Positions 26,792 to 36,524 of a DNA stretch of 64,000 nucleotides are shown here, piece by piece. The notes beneath the pieces are model-generated. The model was not told the origin of the DNA, made no database searches, and saw only the letters and a list, made by a program, of their open reading frames with translations. This DNA comes from Pseudomonadota bacterium (lineage in GTDB: Bacteria; Pseudomonadota; Gammaproteobacteria; Burkholderiales; Burkholderiaceae_C): the NCBI GenBank assembly GCA_023387335.1, contig JAEWIF010000057.1, forward strand, positions 1-64,000, read 5' to 3'. Made by a program: the position numbers and the translations under genes. Position 1 is the stretch's first letter, and every line of letters starts with the position of its first letter.

Positions 26792-27417
26792 TCAGGTCGG
26801 GCCGCTGGGCGGCGCGTCCACGTACTTCCAGGCCTTGGCCGCGCCGAACACCGCATTCGGGTACTGCGGCTTGCCGCGGCTGCCGTTGTAGCGGCCGAGC
26901 GCCATGAACAGGTCGCCACGTTCGCGATCGATGTAGTGGCGCAGGATGACGCAGCCGAAGCGCAGGTTGGTCTGCATGTGGAACAGCTTGCCGGCATCGC
27001 CGTCGCCGATCAGGCGGCTCCAGAACGGCATCACCTGCATGTAGCCGCGCGCGCCGACGTGGCTGACCGCGTACTTTCGGAAGGCGCTCTCCACCTGGAT
27101 CAGCCCGAGCACCAGGCCGGTGTCGAGGCCGGCGCGCCGGGTCTCGTACCAGACCGTCTGCAGGAATTCCTTGCGCTCCTGCCACTCGCCCTTGCGGCGC
27201 GCCAGGCGCGGACTCATCGCTCCCAGCCAGCGCAGGTAGGCCAGGCGCGAATCGGTGTCGGCGAACTCGGGGACGGGCGGCGCGGAATTGGCGATGGCGG
27301 AACTGAGGGCGCTGCGCACCGAGTCGGCGAGCGGCTCCTCGATCTGCCCGCCGGCGCGGGCCGGCGATGCGGCGAACGGACCCGCCGCCAGCAACGCCAG
27401 CGCGGCGCGCCGCGCGA

Positions 27418-27421
<4 letters not shown>
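26792..27421 (-). CDS. Lytic transglycosylase (SLT domain)
   Basis: The 209-residue protein has an N-terminal signal peptide ending near residue 23. Its SLT-type lysozyme-like fold has catalytic Glu111 in 'GLIQVESAFRKYAVS', followed by 'GARGYMQVMPFW' and 'LGRYNGSRG'. Such enzymes cleave peptidoglycan glycan strands in the periplasm to 1,6-anhydromuramyl products. A GTG start forms a GTGA overlap with the proS stop, so it is probably translated with proS. No lipoprotein box is seen. Confidence 0.92.
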
Positions 27422-29163
<1,742 letters not shown>

Positions 29164-29198
29164 TCGGGAACCGGAGGGGCGCGGGGACGGCTGAGTTC

Positions 29199-29228
29199 TT
29201 GGCGCACGCGCAAGGCGGCGTGCATAAT
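29199..29228 (+). promoter_or_regulatory. Predicted sigma-70 promoter of rppH
   Basis: A TTGGCG -35 at 29199-29204 is followed, after an 18-nt spacer, by CATAAT at 29223-29228 with an upstream TG giving an extended -10. The predicted start is near 29235, leaving a leader of about 24 nt before the rppH ATG. Confidence 0.5.
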
Positions 29229-29258
29229 GGACTCAGTTCAAAAGTTTGGGGTTTGATT

Positions 29259-29903
29259 ATGCTTGACCGGGACGGCTTCAGGCCCAACGTCGGCATCATC
29301 CTGCTCAACCAGAAAAACCAGGTGTTCTGGGGCAAGCGAATCCGCACCCACAGCTGGCAGTTTCCGCAAGGCGGGATCGATCGCGGAGAGACGCCCGAAC
29401 AGGCGATGTTCCGCGAGTTGCACGAAGAGATCGGGCTCATGCCCGAACACGTGCGCATCATCGCCCGCACGCGCGACTGGTTGCGCTACGAAGTGCCGGA
29501 CCGCTACATCCGGCGCGATGCACGCGGTCACTACAAGGGCCAGAAGCAGATCTGGTACCTGCTGCAGCTCACGGGCCAGGACTGGAACCTGAACCTGCGG
29601 GCCACCAACCACCCCGAGTTCGACGCCTGGCGCTGGAACGACTACTGGGTGCCGCTGGACGTGGTGGTCGAATTCAAGCGTGGCGTGTACGAGATGGCTC
29701 TCACCGAGCTGGCCCGCTTCGTGCCGCGCCACGACCACCGCAACCGCTACCTGCGCGGCGGCATGCGGTCGCGCGATTCCGGCCCGCACGAGCCGCACGC
29801 CGATCCGATGCCCGGCGCGGGCTTCGAACTGCCGCCCGGCGCCACCTTCGAGCCCGATCCGCAAGCCGCGATCAAGAACGCCCAGGACCACCGTGCCACT
29901 TGA
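29259..29903 (+). CDS. rppH: RNA pyrophosphohydrolase (Nudix)
   Basis: RppH removes pyrophosphate from the 5' end of mRNAs, opening them to RNase E decay. The 214-residue protein opens with 'MLDRDGFRPNVGIILLN', carries the Nudix box around 'GGIDRGETPEQAMFREL' followed by 'HEEIGL', and has 'WYLLQL' after it. A C-terminal tail of about 45 residues rich in Pro, His and Asp extends past the usual catalytic core. It is divergent from proS and followed closely by a CNP1-like gene. Confidence 0.95.
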   Translation: MLDRDGFRPNVGIILLNQKNQVFWGKRIRTHSWQFPQGGIDRGETPEQAMFRELHEEIGLMPEHVRIIARTRDWLRYEVPDRYIRRDARGHYKGQKQIWYLLQLTGQDWNLNLRATNHPEFDAWRWNDYWVPLDVVVEFKRGVYEMALTELARFVPRHDHRNRYLRGGMRSRDSGPHEPHADPMPGAGFELPPGATFEPDPQAAIKNAQDHRAT

Positions 29904-29910
29904 GCGATCG

Positions 29911-30420
29911 ATGCGCCGCGCGGGCGCCGCGCTGCTCGCGTCGGTCTTCTGCAGCCTGCCCGTCCACGCGCAGCTCGTGGACGCCGATCCCGACTGGAAG
30001 GAAGTGGAAGCCCCACCGCCGCCGGCGCTTCGGAAAGAGGGCCTGGTGCCGATCGACATGGGCAGTTCCACGCTGCGCTGGGGCGTCGATCCGGCATCCA
30101 TCACCATCGCCAATGACCGAGTGGTGCGCTACGTGGTGGTCGCCCAGGGCCAGGGCGGCGCCGTCAACGCGCTGTACGAAGGCCTGCGCTGCGGCACCGC
30201 CGAGGTGAAGGTCTACGCCCGGCACTCCGGCGACAAGTGGGTGGCCGCGACCGGATCCGACTGGAAGCCGCTGGACAACAACAACGCCTCCACCCGGCAC
30301 AGCCTGGTGATCGCGCGCAACGGCGTGTGCATCGCTGGCGGCACCAACCGCTCGCCCGTCGAGATCGCACGCGACCTCGGCCGCGGCGCCGACACCAAGT
30401 TCCGTCCCGAGTACCGCTGA
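29911..30420 (+). CDS. CNP1-like periplasmic protein, function unknown
   Basis: The 169-residue protein has a short signal peptide ending at 'LPVHAQ' near residue 21, then a beta-rich domain with 'WKEVEAPPPP', 'VVRYVVVAQGQGGA', and two Cys residues (in 'GLRCGTAEVKVY' and 'NGVCIAGG') that could form a disulfide. It matches the CNP1-like uncharacterised family as I recall it from betaproteobacteria downstream of rppH. The ATG at 29911 is used; a GTG at 29893 overlapping rppH, with AGGA 5 nt upstream, is an alternative that would lengthen the signal sequence. Confidence 0.78.
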   Translation: MRRAGAALLASVFCSLPVHAQLVDADPDWKEVEAPPPPALRKEGLVPIDMGSSTLRWGVDPASITIANDRVVRYVVVAQGQGGAVNALYEGLRCGTAEVKVYARHSGDKWVAATGSDWKPLDNNNASTRHSLVIARNGVCIAGGTNRSPVEIARDLGRGADTKFRPEYR

Positions 30421-30432
30421 CCGCCCCGCCCC

Positions 30433-31587
30433 TCAGCGGGTGAGGACCAGGTTGGTGCGGTGGATCATCTCGGGCTCGGCCATGTAGCCCAGGAGCTTCT
30501 CGATCTCGCCCGAAGGCTTGCGGCACAGCAGGCGCGCTTCCGCGCTGGCGTAGTTGGCCAGGCCGCGCGCGATCTCGCCGCCCGACGCGTCGCGCACCGC
30601 GATCACCTCGCCGCGCGAGAACTCGCCCTCCACCGCCGTCATGCCGATGGGCAGCAGGCTCTTGCCTTCGCGCACCAGCTTGGCGACGGCGCCCTCGTCC
30701 ACCAGCACGGCGCCGCGCAACTGCAGGTGATCGGCCATCCAGCGCTTGCGCGCCTGGCTCTTCTGCGTGGGCGCGACCAGCAGCGTGCCGATGGGCTCGC
30801 CCGACGCCAGTCGCAGCAGCGCGTCGCGCTCGCGGCCCCAGGCGATGACGGTGGACGCGCCCGAGCGCGCCGCGCGCTTGGCTGCCAGGATCTTGGTGAT
30901 CATCCCGCCCTTGCCGATGCTGGAGCCGGCACCGCCGGCCATGGCCTCGAGCGCGGGCTCGCCGGCGTGGGCGACGTGGATGAACCGGGCCTGCGGGTCC
31001 TTGCGCGGATCGGCGCTGTACAGGCCGCGCTGGTCGGTGAGGATGACCAGCACGTCGGCCTCGACCAGGTTGGCGACCAGCGCGCCCAGCGTGTCGTTGT
31101 CGCCGAACTTGATCTCGTCGTTGACGACCGTGTCGTTCTCGTTGATCACCGGAAGCACGCGAAGGCCCAGCAGCGTGAGCAGCGTGGAGCGCGCGTTGAG
31201 GTAGCGCTCGCGATCGGCCAGGTCGGCATGCGTGAGCAGCACCTGAGCGGACCGCATCCCGTTTTCGCGCAGCTTGGTCTCGTACATCTGGGCCAGGCCC
31301 ATCTGGCCGACCGCGGCGGCAGCCTGCAGCTCGTTGAGCTCGTGCGGACGCGTGGCCCAGCCCAGCCGCTTCATGCCTTCGGCGATGGCGCCGCTCGACA
31401 CCATGATGACTTCGCGGCCCTGGCCGGCCAGCGCGGCGAGCTGGCGGCACCACTCGCCGATGGCGGCATCGTCCAGGCCGCGGCCTTCGTTGGTGACCAG
31501 GCTGGAGCCGACCTTCACGACGATGCGCCTGGCGCTGCGCAGCAGGTCCTGGTGCTCCAGGCTGACGGCTTCCGGCGAGGCGCTCAT
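30433..31587 (-). CDS. proB: Glutamate 5-kinase
   Basis: ProB phosphorylates glutamate in the first step of proline synthesis and is feedback-inhibited by proline. The 384-residue protein has the amino-acid kinase domain with 'RIVVKVGSSLVTNE', 'VSSGAIAEGMKRLG', 'INENDTVVNDEIKFGDND' and 'GGMITKILAAKRA', and a C-terminal PUA domain (about 290-384), as in the Escherichia coli enzyme. The ATG overlaps the obgE stop (ATGA). Its stop and that of the CNP1-like gene lie in opposite arms of an inverted repeat (30414-30420 and 30433-30439). Confidence 0.96.
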   Translation of the reverse strand: MSASPEAVSLEHQDLLRSARRIVVKVGSSLVTNEGRGLDDAAIGEWCRQLAALAGQGREVIMVSSGAIAEGMKRLGWATRPHELNELQAAAAVGQMGLAQMYETKLRENGMRSAQVLLTHADLADRERYLNARSTLLTLLGLRVLPVINENDTVVNDEIKFGDNDTLGALVANLVEADVLVILTDQRGLYSADPRKDPQARFIHVAHAGEPALEAMAGGAGSSIGKGGMITKILAAKRAARSGASTVIAWGRERDALLRLASGEPIGTLLVAPTQKSQARKRWMADHLQLRGAVLVDEGAVAKLVREGKSLLPIGMTAVEGEFSRGEVIAVRDASGGEIARGLANYASAEARLLCRKPSGEIEKLLGYMAEPEMIHRTNLVLTR

Positions 31588-32675
31588 GCGCGGTCCTTCC
31601 CGTCCTGCTCCTGCACGCCCGGGGCGAAGCGCGGATCGACCTCGACCGGCTCGTTCTCCTGCACCTGCTGGGCCTTGACGTGCTGGTACACGGCCTTGAT
31701 CAGCTCCTCGCAGCCTTCGCGCGTCAACGCGGAGATGCGGAACACCGGGCCCTTGTAGCGCATCCGCTTGACGAAGTCCTTCACCCGCGCCTCGCGCTCG
31801 TCGGCCGGGATCATGTCGATCTTGTTCAGCACCAGCCAGCGCGGCTTGTCGTACAGCTGCTGGTCGTACTTCTTCAGCTCGGCGGCGATGGCCTTGGCCT
31901 GCGCGACCGGGTCCACGCCCTCGTCGAACGGAGCCAGGTCCACGAGATGCAGCAGCAGGCGCGTGCGCTGCAGGTGGCGCAGGAACTGGTGGCCCAGGCC
32001 GGCGCCTTCCGCCGCGCCTTCGATCAGGCCCGGCACGTCGGCCACCACGAAGCTCTGCTCGGGACCGACGCGCACCACGCCCAGGTTGGGATGAAGCGTC
32101 GTGAACGGGTAGTCGGCGATCTTCGGACGCGCGTTCGACACCGCCGAGATCAGCGTGGACTTGCCGGCGTTGGGCATGCCCAGCAGGCCGACGTCGGCGA
32201 GCACCTTGAGCTCGAGCTTCAGGTTCTTCTTCTCGCCGGGCCAGCCGGGCGTCTTCTGGCGGGGCGCGCGGTTGATCGAGCTCTTGAACCGCATGTTGCC
32301 GAAGCCGCCGTCGCCGCCCTTGGCCAGCACGATGGTCTCGCCGGGCGTGAGCAGTTCGAACAGGACCTCGCCGGTTTCGGCGTCCGTGATGATGGTGCCC
32401 ACGGGCATCTTGAGCGTGACGTCCGAGCCGGCCGCGCCGAACATGTCGGAGCCCATGCCGTGCTCGCCCCGCTTGGCCTCGTGCCGGCGCGAGAATCGGT
32501 AGTCCACCAGCGTGTTGAGGTTGGGATCCGCGACGGCGAACACATGGCCGCCGCGGCCGCCGTCGCCGCCGTTGGGGCCGCCGAATTCCTTGTACTTCTC
32601 GTGCCGGAACGAGACGCAGCCGTTCCCGCCATCGCCGGCGGCGACGTCGATGAAGGCTTCGTCGACGAATTTCAT
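31584..32675 (-). CDS. obgE: Obg GTPase (CgtA)
   Basis: ObgE is an essential GTPase acting in large-subunit ribosome assembly and stress response. The 363-residue protein has the glycine-rich Obg fold (1-158) with 'GGNGCVSF' and 'GGDGGRGG', then the G domain with P-loop 'GMPNAGKST' at 166-174, G3 'DVPGLIEGA', G4 'NKID' and G5 'SAL'. The C-terminal acidic tail is short. It lies downstream of rplU-rpmA, separated by a terminator, and is coupled to proB. Confidence 0.96.
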   Translation of the reverse strand: MKFVDEAFIDVAAGDGGNGCVSFRHEKYKEFGGPNGGDGGRGGHVFAVADPNLNTLVDYRFSRRHEAKRGEHGMGSDMFGAAGSDVTLKMPVGTIITDAETGEVLFELLTPGETIVLAKGGDGGFGNMRFKSSINRAPRQKTPGWPGEKKNLKLELKVLADVGLLGMPNAGKSTLISAVSNARPKIADYPFTTLHPNLGVVRVGPEQSFVVADVPGLIEGAAEGAGLGHQFLRHLQRTRLLLHLVDLAPFDEGVDPVAQAKAIAAELKKYDQQLYDKPRWLVLNKIDMIPADEREARVKDFVKRMRYKGPVFRISALTREGCEELIKAVYQHVKAQQVQENEPVEVDPRFAPGVQEQDGKDRA

Positions 32676-32691
32676 GATGGGATGAAGGGAG

Positions 32692-32722
32692 AAAAAACAA
32701 AGCCCCGACAAGTCGGGGCTTT
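32692..32722 (-). terminator. Intrinsic terminator of rplU-rpmA
   Basis: An 11-bp perfect stem (32699-32709 with 32712-32722) rich in GC is followed on the minus strand by GTTTTTTC. It sits between rpmA and obgE. Read-through would allow some obgE and proB expression from the ribosomal protein promoter. Confidence 0.88.
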
Positions 32723-32749
32723 GTCCTTGCCGGAAGGCCCGAGGTTAAC

Positions 32750-33010
32750 TCAGGCCGCCGGGACGATGCTGACCGTGTGCTTGTTCAGCGAGCCCTTGAC
32801 CGCGAACTGGACGTGGCCGTCCACGAGCGCGAACAGGGTGTGGTCCTTGCCGATGCCGACATTGCTGCCCGCGTGGAACTTGGTGCCGCGCTGGCGCACG
32901 ATGATGGAGCCGGCGCTGATCAGCTCGCCGCCGAACGCCTTGACACCGAGCATCTTGGGCTGGGAATCCCGCCCGTTGCGCGTAGAGCCGCCGCCTTTTT
33001 TCTGTGCCAT
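32750..33010 (-). CDS. rpmA: 50S ribosomal protein L27
   Basis: The 86-residue protein begins 'MAQKKGGGSTRNGRDSQPK', the typical L27 N terminus that reaches the peptidyl-transferase centre, and has 'IIVRQRGTKFHAGSNVGIG' in the body. It follows rplU after 15 nt. A strong terminator lies downstream. No N-terminal leader needing cleavage (as in Firmicutes) is present. Confidence 0.98.
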   Translation of the reverse strand: MAQKKGGGSTRNGRDSQPKMLGVKAFGGELISAGSIIVRQRGTKFHAGSNVGIGKDHTLFALVDGHVQFAVKGSLNKHTVSIVPAA

Positions 33011-33025
33011 GTCTGCTGCTCCTGG

Positions 33026-33337
33026 TTAGAGGGCGATGGCGCCGATCTGCAGTTCGGTGAACTGCTGGCGATGCCCCTGGCGCTTCTGGTAGTGCTTGCG
33101 GCGACGCATCTTGAAAATGCGCACCTTGTCGTGCTTGCCGTGGGACACGATCGTGGCCTTGACGGTGGCGCCGGACACCAGGGGAGTGCCGATCTTCAGG
33201 TCGCCGCCGTTACCGACAGCCAGCACCTGATCGAGCACGATTTCCTGGCCTACGTCCGCAGCAATCTGTTCTACTTTGATCTTCTCGCCGGAGGCAACGC
33301 GATACTGCTTGCCGCCGGTTTTTATGACCGCGTACAT
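33026..33337 (-). CDS. rplU: 50S ribosomal protein L21
   Basis: The 103-residue protein has the family start 'MYAVIKTGGKQYRVASGEKI' and the RNA-binding basic tail with 'MRRRKHYQKRQGHRQQFT'. It is the first gene of the rplU-rpmA operon. A longer in-frame extension reaching 33421 runs through the promoter and is rejected. A good sigma-70 promoter is visible 55-84 nt upstream. Confidence 0.98.
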   Translation of the reverse strand: MYAVIKTGGKQYRVASGEKIKVEQIAADVGQEIVLDQVLAVGNGGDLKIGTPLVSGATVKATIVSHGKHDKVRIFKMRRRKHYQKRQGHRQQFTELQIGAIAL

Positions 33338-33391
33338 GTGAGACCTCTCGAATGGGAAGTACCCCGGGACGGATTTCCCGGAGAGCCTTCG

Positions 33392-33421
33392 ACTATAGCA
33401 TAGTTTGCGGTTACTCACCAA
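33392..33421 (-). promoter_or_regulatory. Predicted sigma-70 promoter of rplU-rpmA
   Basis: On the minus strand a TTGGTG -35 (33416-33421) and a TATAGT -10 (33392-33397) are separated by 18 nt. The predicted leader of about 50 nt could carry L21-type autoregulation, though no structure was identified. It is back to back with the ispB promoter. Confidence 0.6.
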
Positions 33422-33461
33422 GCGACCGGCCGCGCCGCAGAGGCACGCGCGAAGCGCTTCC

Positions 33462-33467
33462 TATAAT
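33462..33467 (+). promoter_or_regulatory. Consensus -10 box of ispB
   Basis: A perfect TATAAT lies 26 nt before the TTG start of ispB, predicting a leader of about 20 nt. No clear -35 is seen at 17 nt upstream. It shares the short intergenic region with the divergent rplU promoter. Confidence 0.5.
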
Positions 33468-33493
33468 TCCCCTGCCCCAACCGTCGTACCGCC

Positions 33494-34477
33494 TTGACCT
33501 CCCCTTCCACCAGCACCGGCCAGGTGCTCTCCCTGATCGCCGATGACATGCTCGAGGTGGATGCGGTCATCGCCCGCCGGCTGGATTCCGGCGTGCCGCT
33601 GGTGGGACAGGTCTCCCGCTACATCATTTCCGCCGGCGGAAAACGGCTGCGGCCGGTGCTGCTGCTGCTGGTGAGCGCCGCGCTCGGCTACCGCGGCGAC
33701 CAGCGCTTCAATCTCGCCGCGGTGGTGGAGTTCATCCACACCGCCACGCTGCTGCACGACGACGTGGTGGACGAGTCCACGCTGCGCCGCGGCCGCGCGA
33801 CCGCCAACGAAAGCTTCGGCAATCCGGCCAGCGTGCTGGTGGGCGACTTTCTCTATTCGCGCGCCTTCCAGATGATGCTGGAGGCGGACGACATGCGCGT
33901 GATGGCCATCCTGGCCGACGCCACCAACGTCATCGCCGAAGGCGAGGTACTGCAGTTGATGAACATGCACGATGCCTCGCTCGACGAAGCGGGCTACCTG
34001 CGCGTGATCCGCTCCAAGACCGCCAAGCTGTTCGAAGCGAGTTCGCGCCTGGGCGCCGTGCTCGCCAAGGCGCCGCCCGAACTCGAAGAAGCCTGCGCCG
34101 CTTACGGTCGCGCGCTGGGCACCGCATTCCAGGTGATCGACGACGTCCTCGATTACGACGGCGACGCGCACGAGATGGGCAAGAACATCGGCGACGACTT
34201 GCGCGAGGGCAAGGCCACGCTGCCGCTGATCGCCGCGATGCAGCGCGGCACCGTAGAACAGCGGGATCTGATCCGCCACGCCATCGAGCACGGCGCGGTG
34301 GAGGAACTCGATGCCATCGTCGCCGTCGTGCGCCAGAGCGGCGCGCTGGAAGTGACTCGCGCGGCCGCCGCCGCCGAAGCGCAACGCGCCATCGAATGCG
34401 CGAAACAATTGCCGCGCAACGAGTACGCCGAAGGTTTGGTACAATTGGCGGCTCAGCTGCTTGAGCGTCGCAACTGA
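33494..34477 (+). CDS. ispB: Octaprenyl diphosphate synthase (polyprenyl synthetase)
   Basis: The enzyme builds the isoprenoid side chain of ubiquinone from farnesyl diphosphate and isopentenyl diphosphate. The 327-residue protein has the first Asp-rich motif at 89-93 in 'LLHDDVVDES', the second in 'QVIDDVLDYDGD', and 'GGKRLRPVLLLL' near residue 48. Chain length (octaprenyl in this order) is inferred from the family. A TTG start at 33494 gives the expected N terminus; the next ATG lies at residue 19 and would cut into the first helix. It precedes tRNA-Pro. Confidence 0.93.
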   Translation: MTSPSTSTGQVLSLIADDMLEVDAVIARRLDSGVPLVGQVSRYIISAGGKRLRPVLLLLVSAALGYRGDQRFNLAAVVEFIHTATLLHDDVVDESTLRRGRATANESFGNPASVLVGDFLYSRAFQMMLEADDMRVMAILADATNVIAEGEVLQLMNMHDASLDEAGYLRVIRSKTAKLFEASSRLGAVLAKAPPELEEACAAYGRALGTAFQVIDDVLDYDGDAHEMGKNIGDDLREGKATLPLIAAMQRGTVEQRDLIRHAIEHGAVEELDAIVAVVRQSGALEVTRAAAAAEAQRAIECAKQLPRNEYAEGLVQLAAQLLERRN

Positions 34478-34516
34478 TCGCAAGATCAGGCCGCGGCGAG
34501 CACGAAGAGCGGCAAT

Positions 34517-34593
34517 CGGGGTGTAGCTTAGCCTGGTAGAGCGCTACGTTCGGGACGTAGAGGCCGGAGGTTCGAATCCTCTCACCCCGACCA
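34517..34593 (+). tRNA. tRNA-Pro (anticodon CGG)
   Basis: The 77-nt gene has a 7-bp acceptor stem (34517-34523 with 34583-34589), discriminator A and an encoded CCA at 34591-34593. The anticodon arm has a 5-bp stem around a loop TTCGGGA, giving anticodon CGG, which reads CCG proline codons, very frequent in this GC-rich DNA. The T arm GGTTCGAATCC is canonical. It lies alone between ispB and pilB. Confidence 0.97.
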
Positions 34594-34729
34594 GATTCCT
34601 CCCCCAACCCGTGACATCCTGCCCAGTGGGCGGGCGCCATTCGCGCGCCATACCACACGTCAGATTTACACCGGTTGGGCTTTCGGCGATGATCAGCTGG
34701 CTCTTCTCCGGCTTGCCGGCGAGTGCCTA

Positions 34730-36490
34730 ATGTCCGTCAAACCACGAATGGCCGCCGCCGATCCCGCCCTGTCCGACTCCACTTCCCTGGCCCTGCCCGG
34801 CCTGGCGCGCGCGTTGGTGTCGGCCGGCAAGCTCGGGCAGAAATCGGCAGAGGAGCTTTACGGCAAGGCCCAGGCCAATCGCAGCAGCTTCATCGCCGAG
34901 CTGACCGGATCCGGCGCGGTCTCGGCCTTCGACCTGGCCCACACCATGTCGGCCGCCTTCGGGGCCCCGCTGCTCGACCTGGATGCGGTCGACGTGCAGC
35001 GTCTGCCCAAGAACCTGCTCGACCCCAAGCTGTGCCAGGCCTACCGGGTGGTGGTGCTTTCCAAGCGCAACAACCGCCTCATCGTCGCCACGGCCGACCC
35101 CTCGGACCAGCAGACCGCCGACAAGATCAAGTTCGCCACGCAGATGGGCGTGGACTGGGTCATCGCCGAGTACGACAAGCTGACCCGGATGGTCGAGGCG
35201 GGTGCCACCAGCGCCACCCAGGCGATGGAAAGCATCGTCGGCGAGGATTTCGAGTTCGACGAGTCGACGATGGACGACTCCGTCGTCGACGAGGACGAAA
35301 AGGGCGCGGCCAGCTCCGAAGTCGAGGACGCGCCGGTCGTCAAGTTCCTGCACAAGATGCTGCTCGATGCCTTCAGCATGCGGGCATCGGACCTGCACTT
35401 CGAGCCCTACGAGCACAACTACCGCGTGCGCTTTCGCATCGACGGCGAGTTGCGCGAGATCGCTTCCCCGCCCATCGCCATCAAGGACAAGCTGGCGTCG
35501 CGCATCAAGGTGATCTCGCGGATGGACATCTCCGAGAAGCGCGTGCCCCAGGACGGGCGCATGAAGCTCAAGGTGGGCCCCGATCGCGTGATCGACTTCC
35601 GCGTCAGCACGCTGCCCACCCTGTTCGGCGAGAAGATCGTCATCCGTATCCTGGACCCCAGCAGCGCCAAGCTGGGCATCGAGGCTCTCGGCTACGAGAA
35701 CGAGGAAAAGGAGCGGTTGCTCAACGCAGTCAGCCGTCCCTACGGCATGGTGCTGGTCACCGGTCCCACGGGCTCGGGCAAGACCGTGTCGCTGTACACC
35801 TGCCTGAACATCCTGAACAAGCCGGGGGTGAACATCTCCACGGCGGAAGACCCGTCCGAAATCAACCTGCCGGGCGTGAACCAGGTCAACGTCAACGAGA
35901 AGGCCGGGCTGACGTTCGCTGCGGCGCTAAAGTCGTTCCTGCGCCAGGATCCGGACGTCATCATGGTCGGCGAAATCCGCGACCTGGAAACCGCCGACAT
36001 CGCCATCAAGGCCGCTCAGACCGGTCACCTTGTGCTGTCCACGCTGCACACGAACGATGCGCCCACCACGCTCACGCGGATGCGCAACATGGGCATCGCG
36101 CCGTTCAACATCGCGTCCAGCGTGATCCTGATCACCGCGCAGCGACTGGCGCGCCGGCTGTGCGCCACCTGCAAGCAGCCGGCCGACATCCCGCACGAGA
36201 CGCTGCTGGAGGCGGGCTACAAGGAAGAAGAAGTCGACGGCACCTGGACGCCCTACCGCCCGGTGGGCTGCAATGCCTGCAACAACGGCTACAAGGGCCG
36301 GGTAGGCATCTACCAGGTGATGCCGATCAGTGACGAGATCCAGCGCATCATCCTGCGCGACGGAAGCTCGATGGAAATCGCCGCGCAGGCCCAGAGCGAG
36401 GGCGTGAGAAGCCTTCGCCAGTCGGGGCTGCACAAGGTCAAGCTGGGCGTCACCTCGCTCGAGGAAGTGCTCGGCTGCACCAACGAATAG
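34730..36490 (+). CDS. pilB: Type IV pilus assembly ATPase PilB
   Basis: PilB powers pilus extension at the inner membrane. The 586-residue protein has N-terminal MshEN-type domains (about 20-150), an acidic linker (170-200), and the secretion ATPase core. The core has Walker A 'GPTGSGKT' at 345-352, Asp box 'TAEDPSEINLPG', Walker B 'DPDVIMVGEIRDLETAD', and 'HLVLSTLHTNDA'. Four zinc Cys lie in 'CATCK' and 'CNACNNGYKG'. Two ATGs six codons apart are possible starts. It heads pilB-pilC-pilD. Confidence 0.96.
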   Translation: MSVKPRMAAADPALSDSTSLALPGLARALVSAGKLGQKSAEELYGKAQANRSSFIAELTGSGAVSAFDLAHTMSAAFGAPLLDLDAVDVQRLPKNLLDPKLCQAYRVVVLSKRNNRLIVATADPSDQQTADKIKFATQMGVDWVIAEYDKLTRMVEAGATSATQAMESIVGEDFEFDESTMDDSVVDEDEKGAASSEVEDAPVVKFLHKMLLDAFSMRASDLHFEPYEHNYRVRFRIDGELREIASPPIAIKDKLASRIKVISRMDISEKRVPQDGRMKLKVGPDRVIDFRVSTLPTLFGEKIVIRILDPSSAKLGIEALGYENEEKERLLNAVSRPYGMVLVTGPTGSGKTVSLYTCLNILNKPGVNISTAEDPSEINLPGVNQVNVNEKAGLTFAAALKSFLRQDPDVIMVGEIRDLETADIAIKAAQTGHLVLSTLHTNDAPTTLTRMRNMGIAPFNIASSVILITAQRLARRLCATCKQPADIPHETLLEAGYKEEEVDGTWTPYRPVGCNACNNGYKGRVGIYQVMPISDEIQRIILRDGSSMEIAAQAQSEGVRSLRQSGLHKVKLGVTSLEEVLGCTNE

Positions 36491-36524
36491 CCATCGGCAA
36501 GGGAAAAAAGAGGAGTAGCGCTTC

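Noticed and set aside
34594..34729. Possible sigma-54 promoter before pilB (TGGC ... TTGC near 34700)
   Set aside because: The distance between the two elements is 11 nt instead of the required 7, so the GG/GC spacing is wrong.
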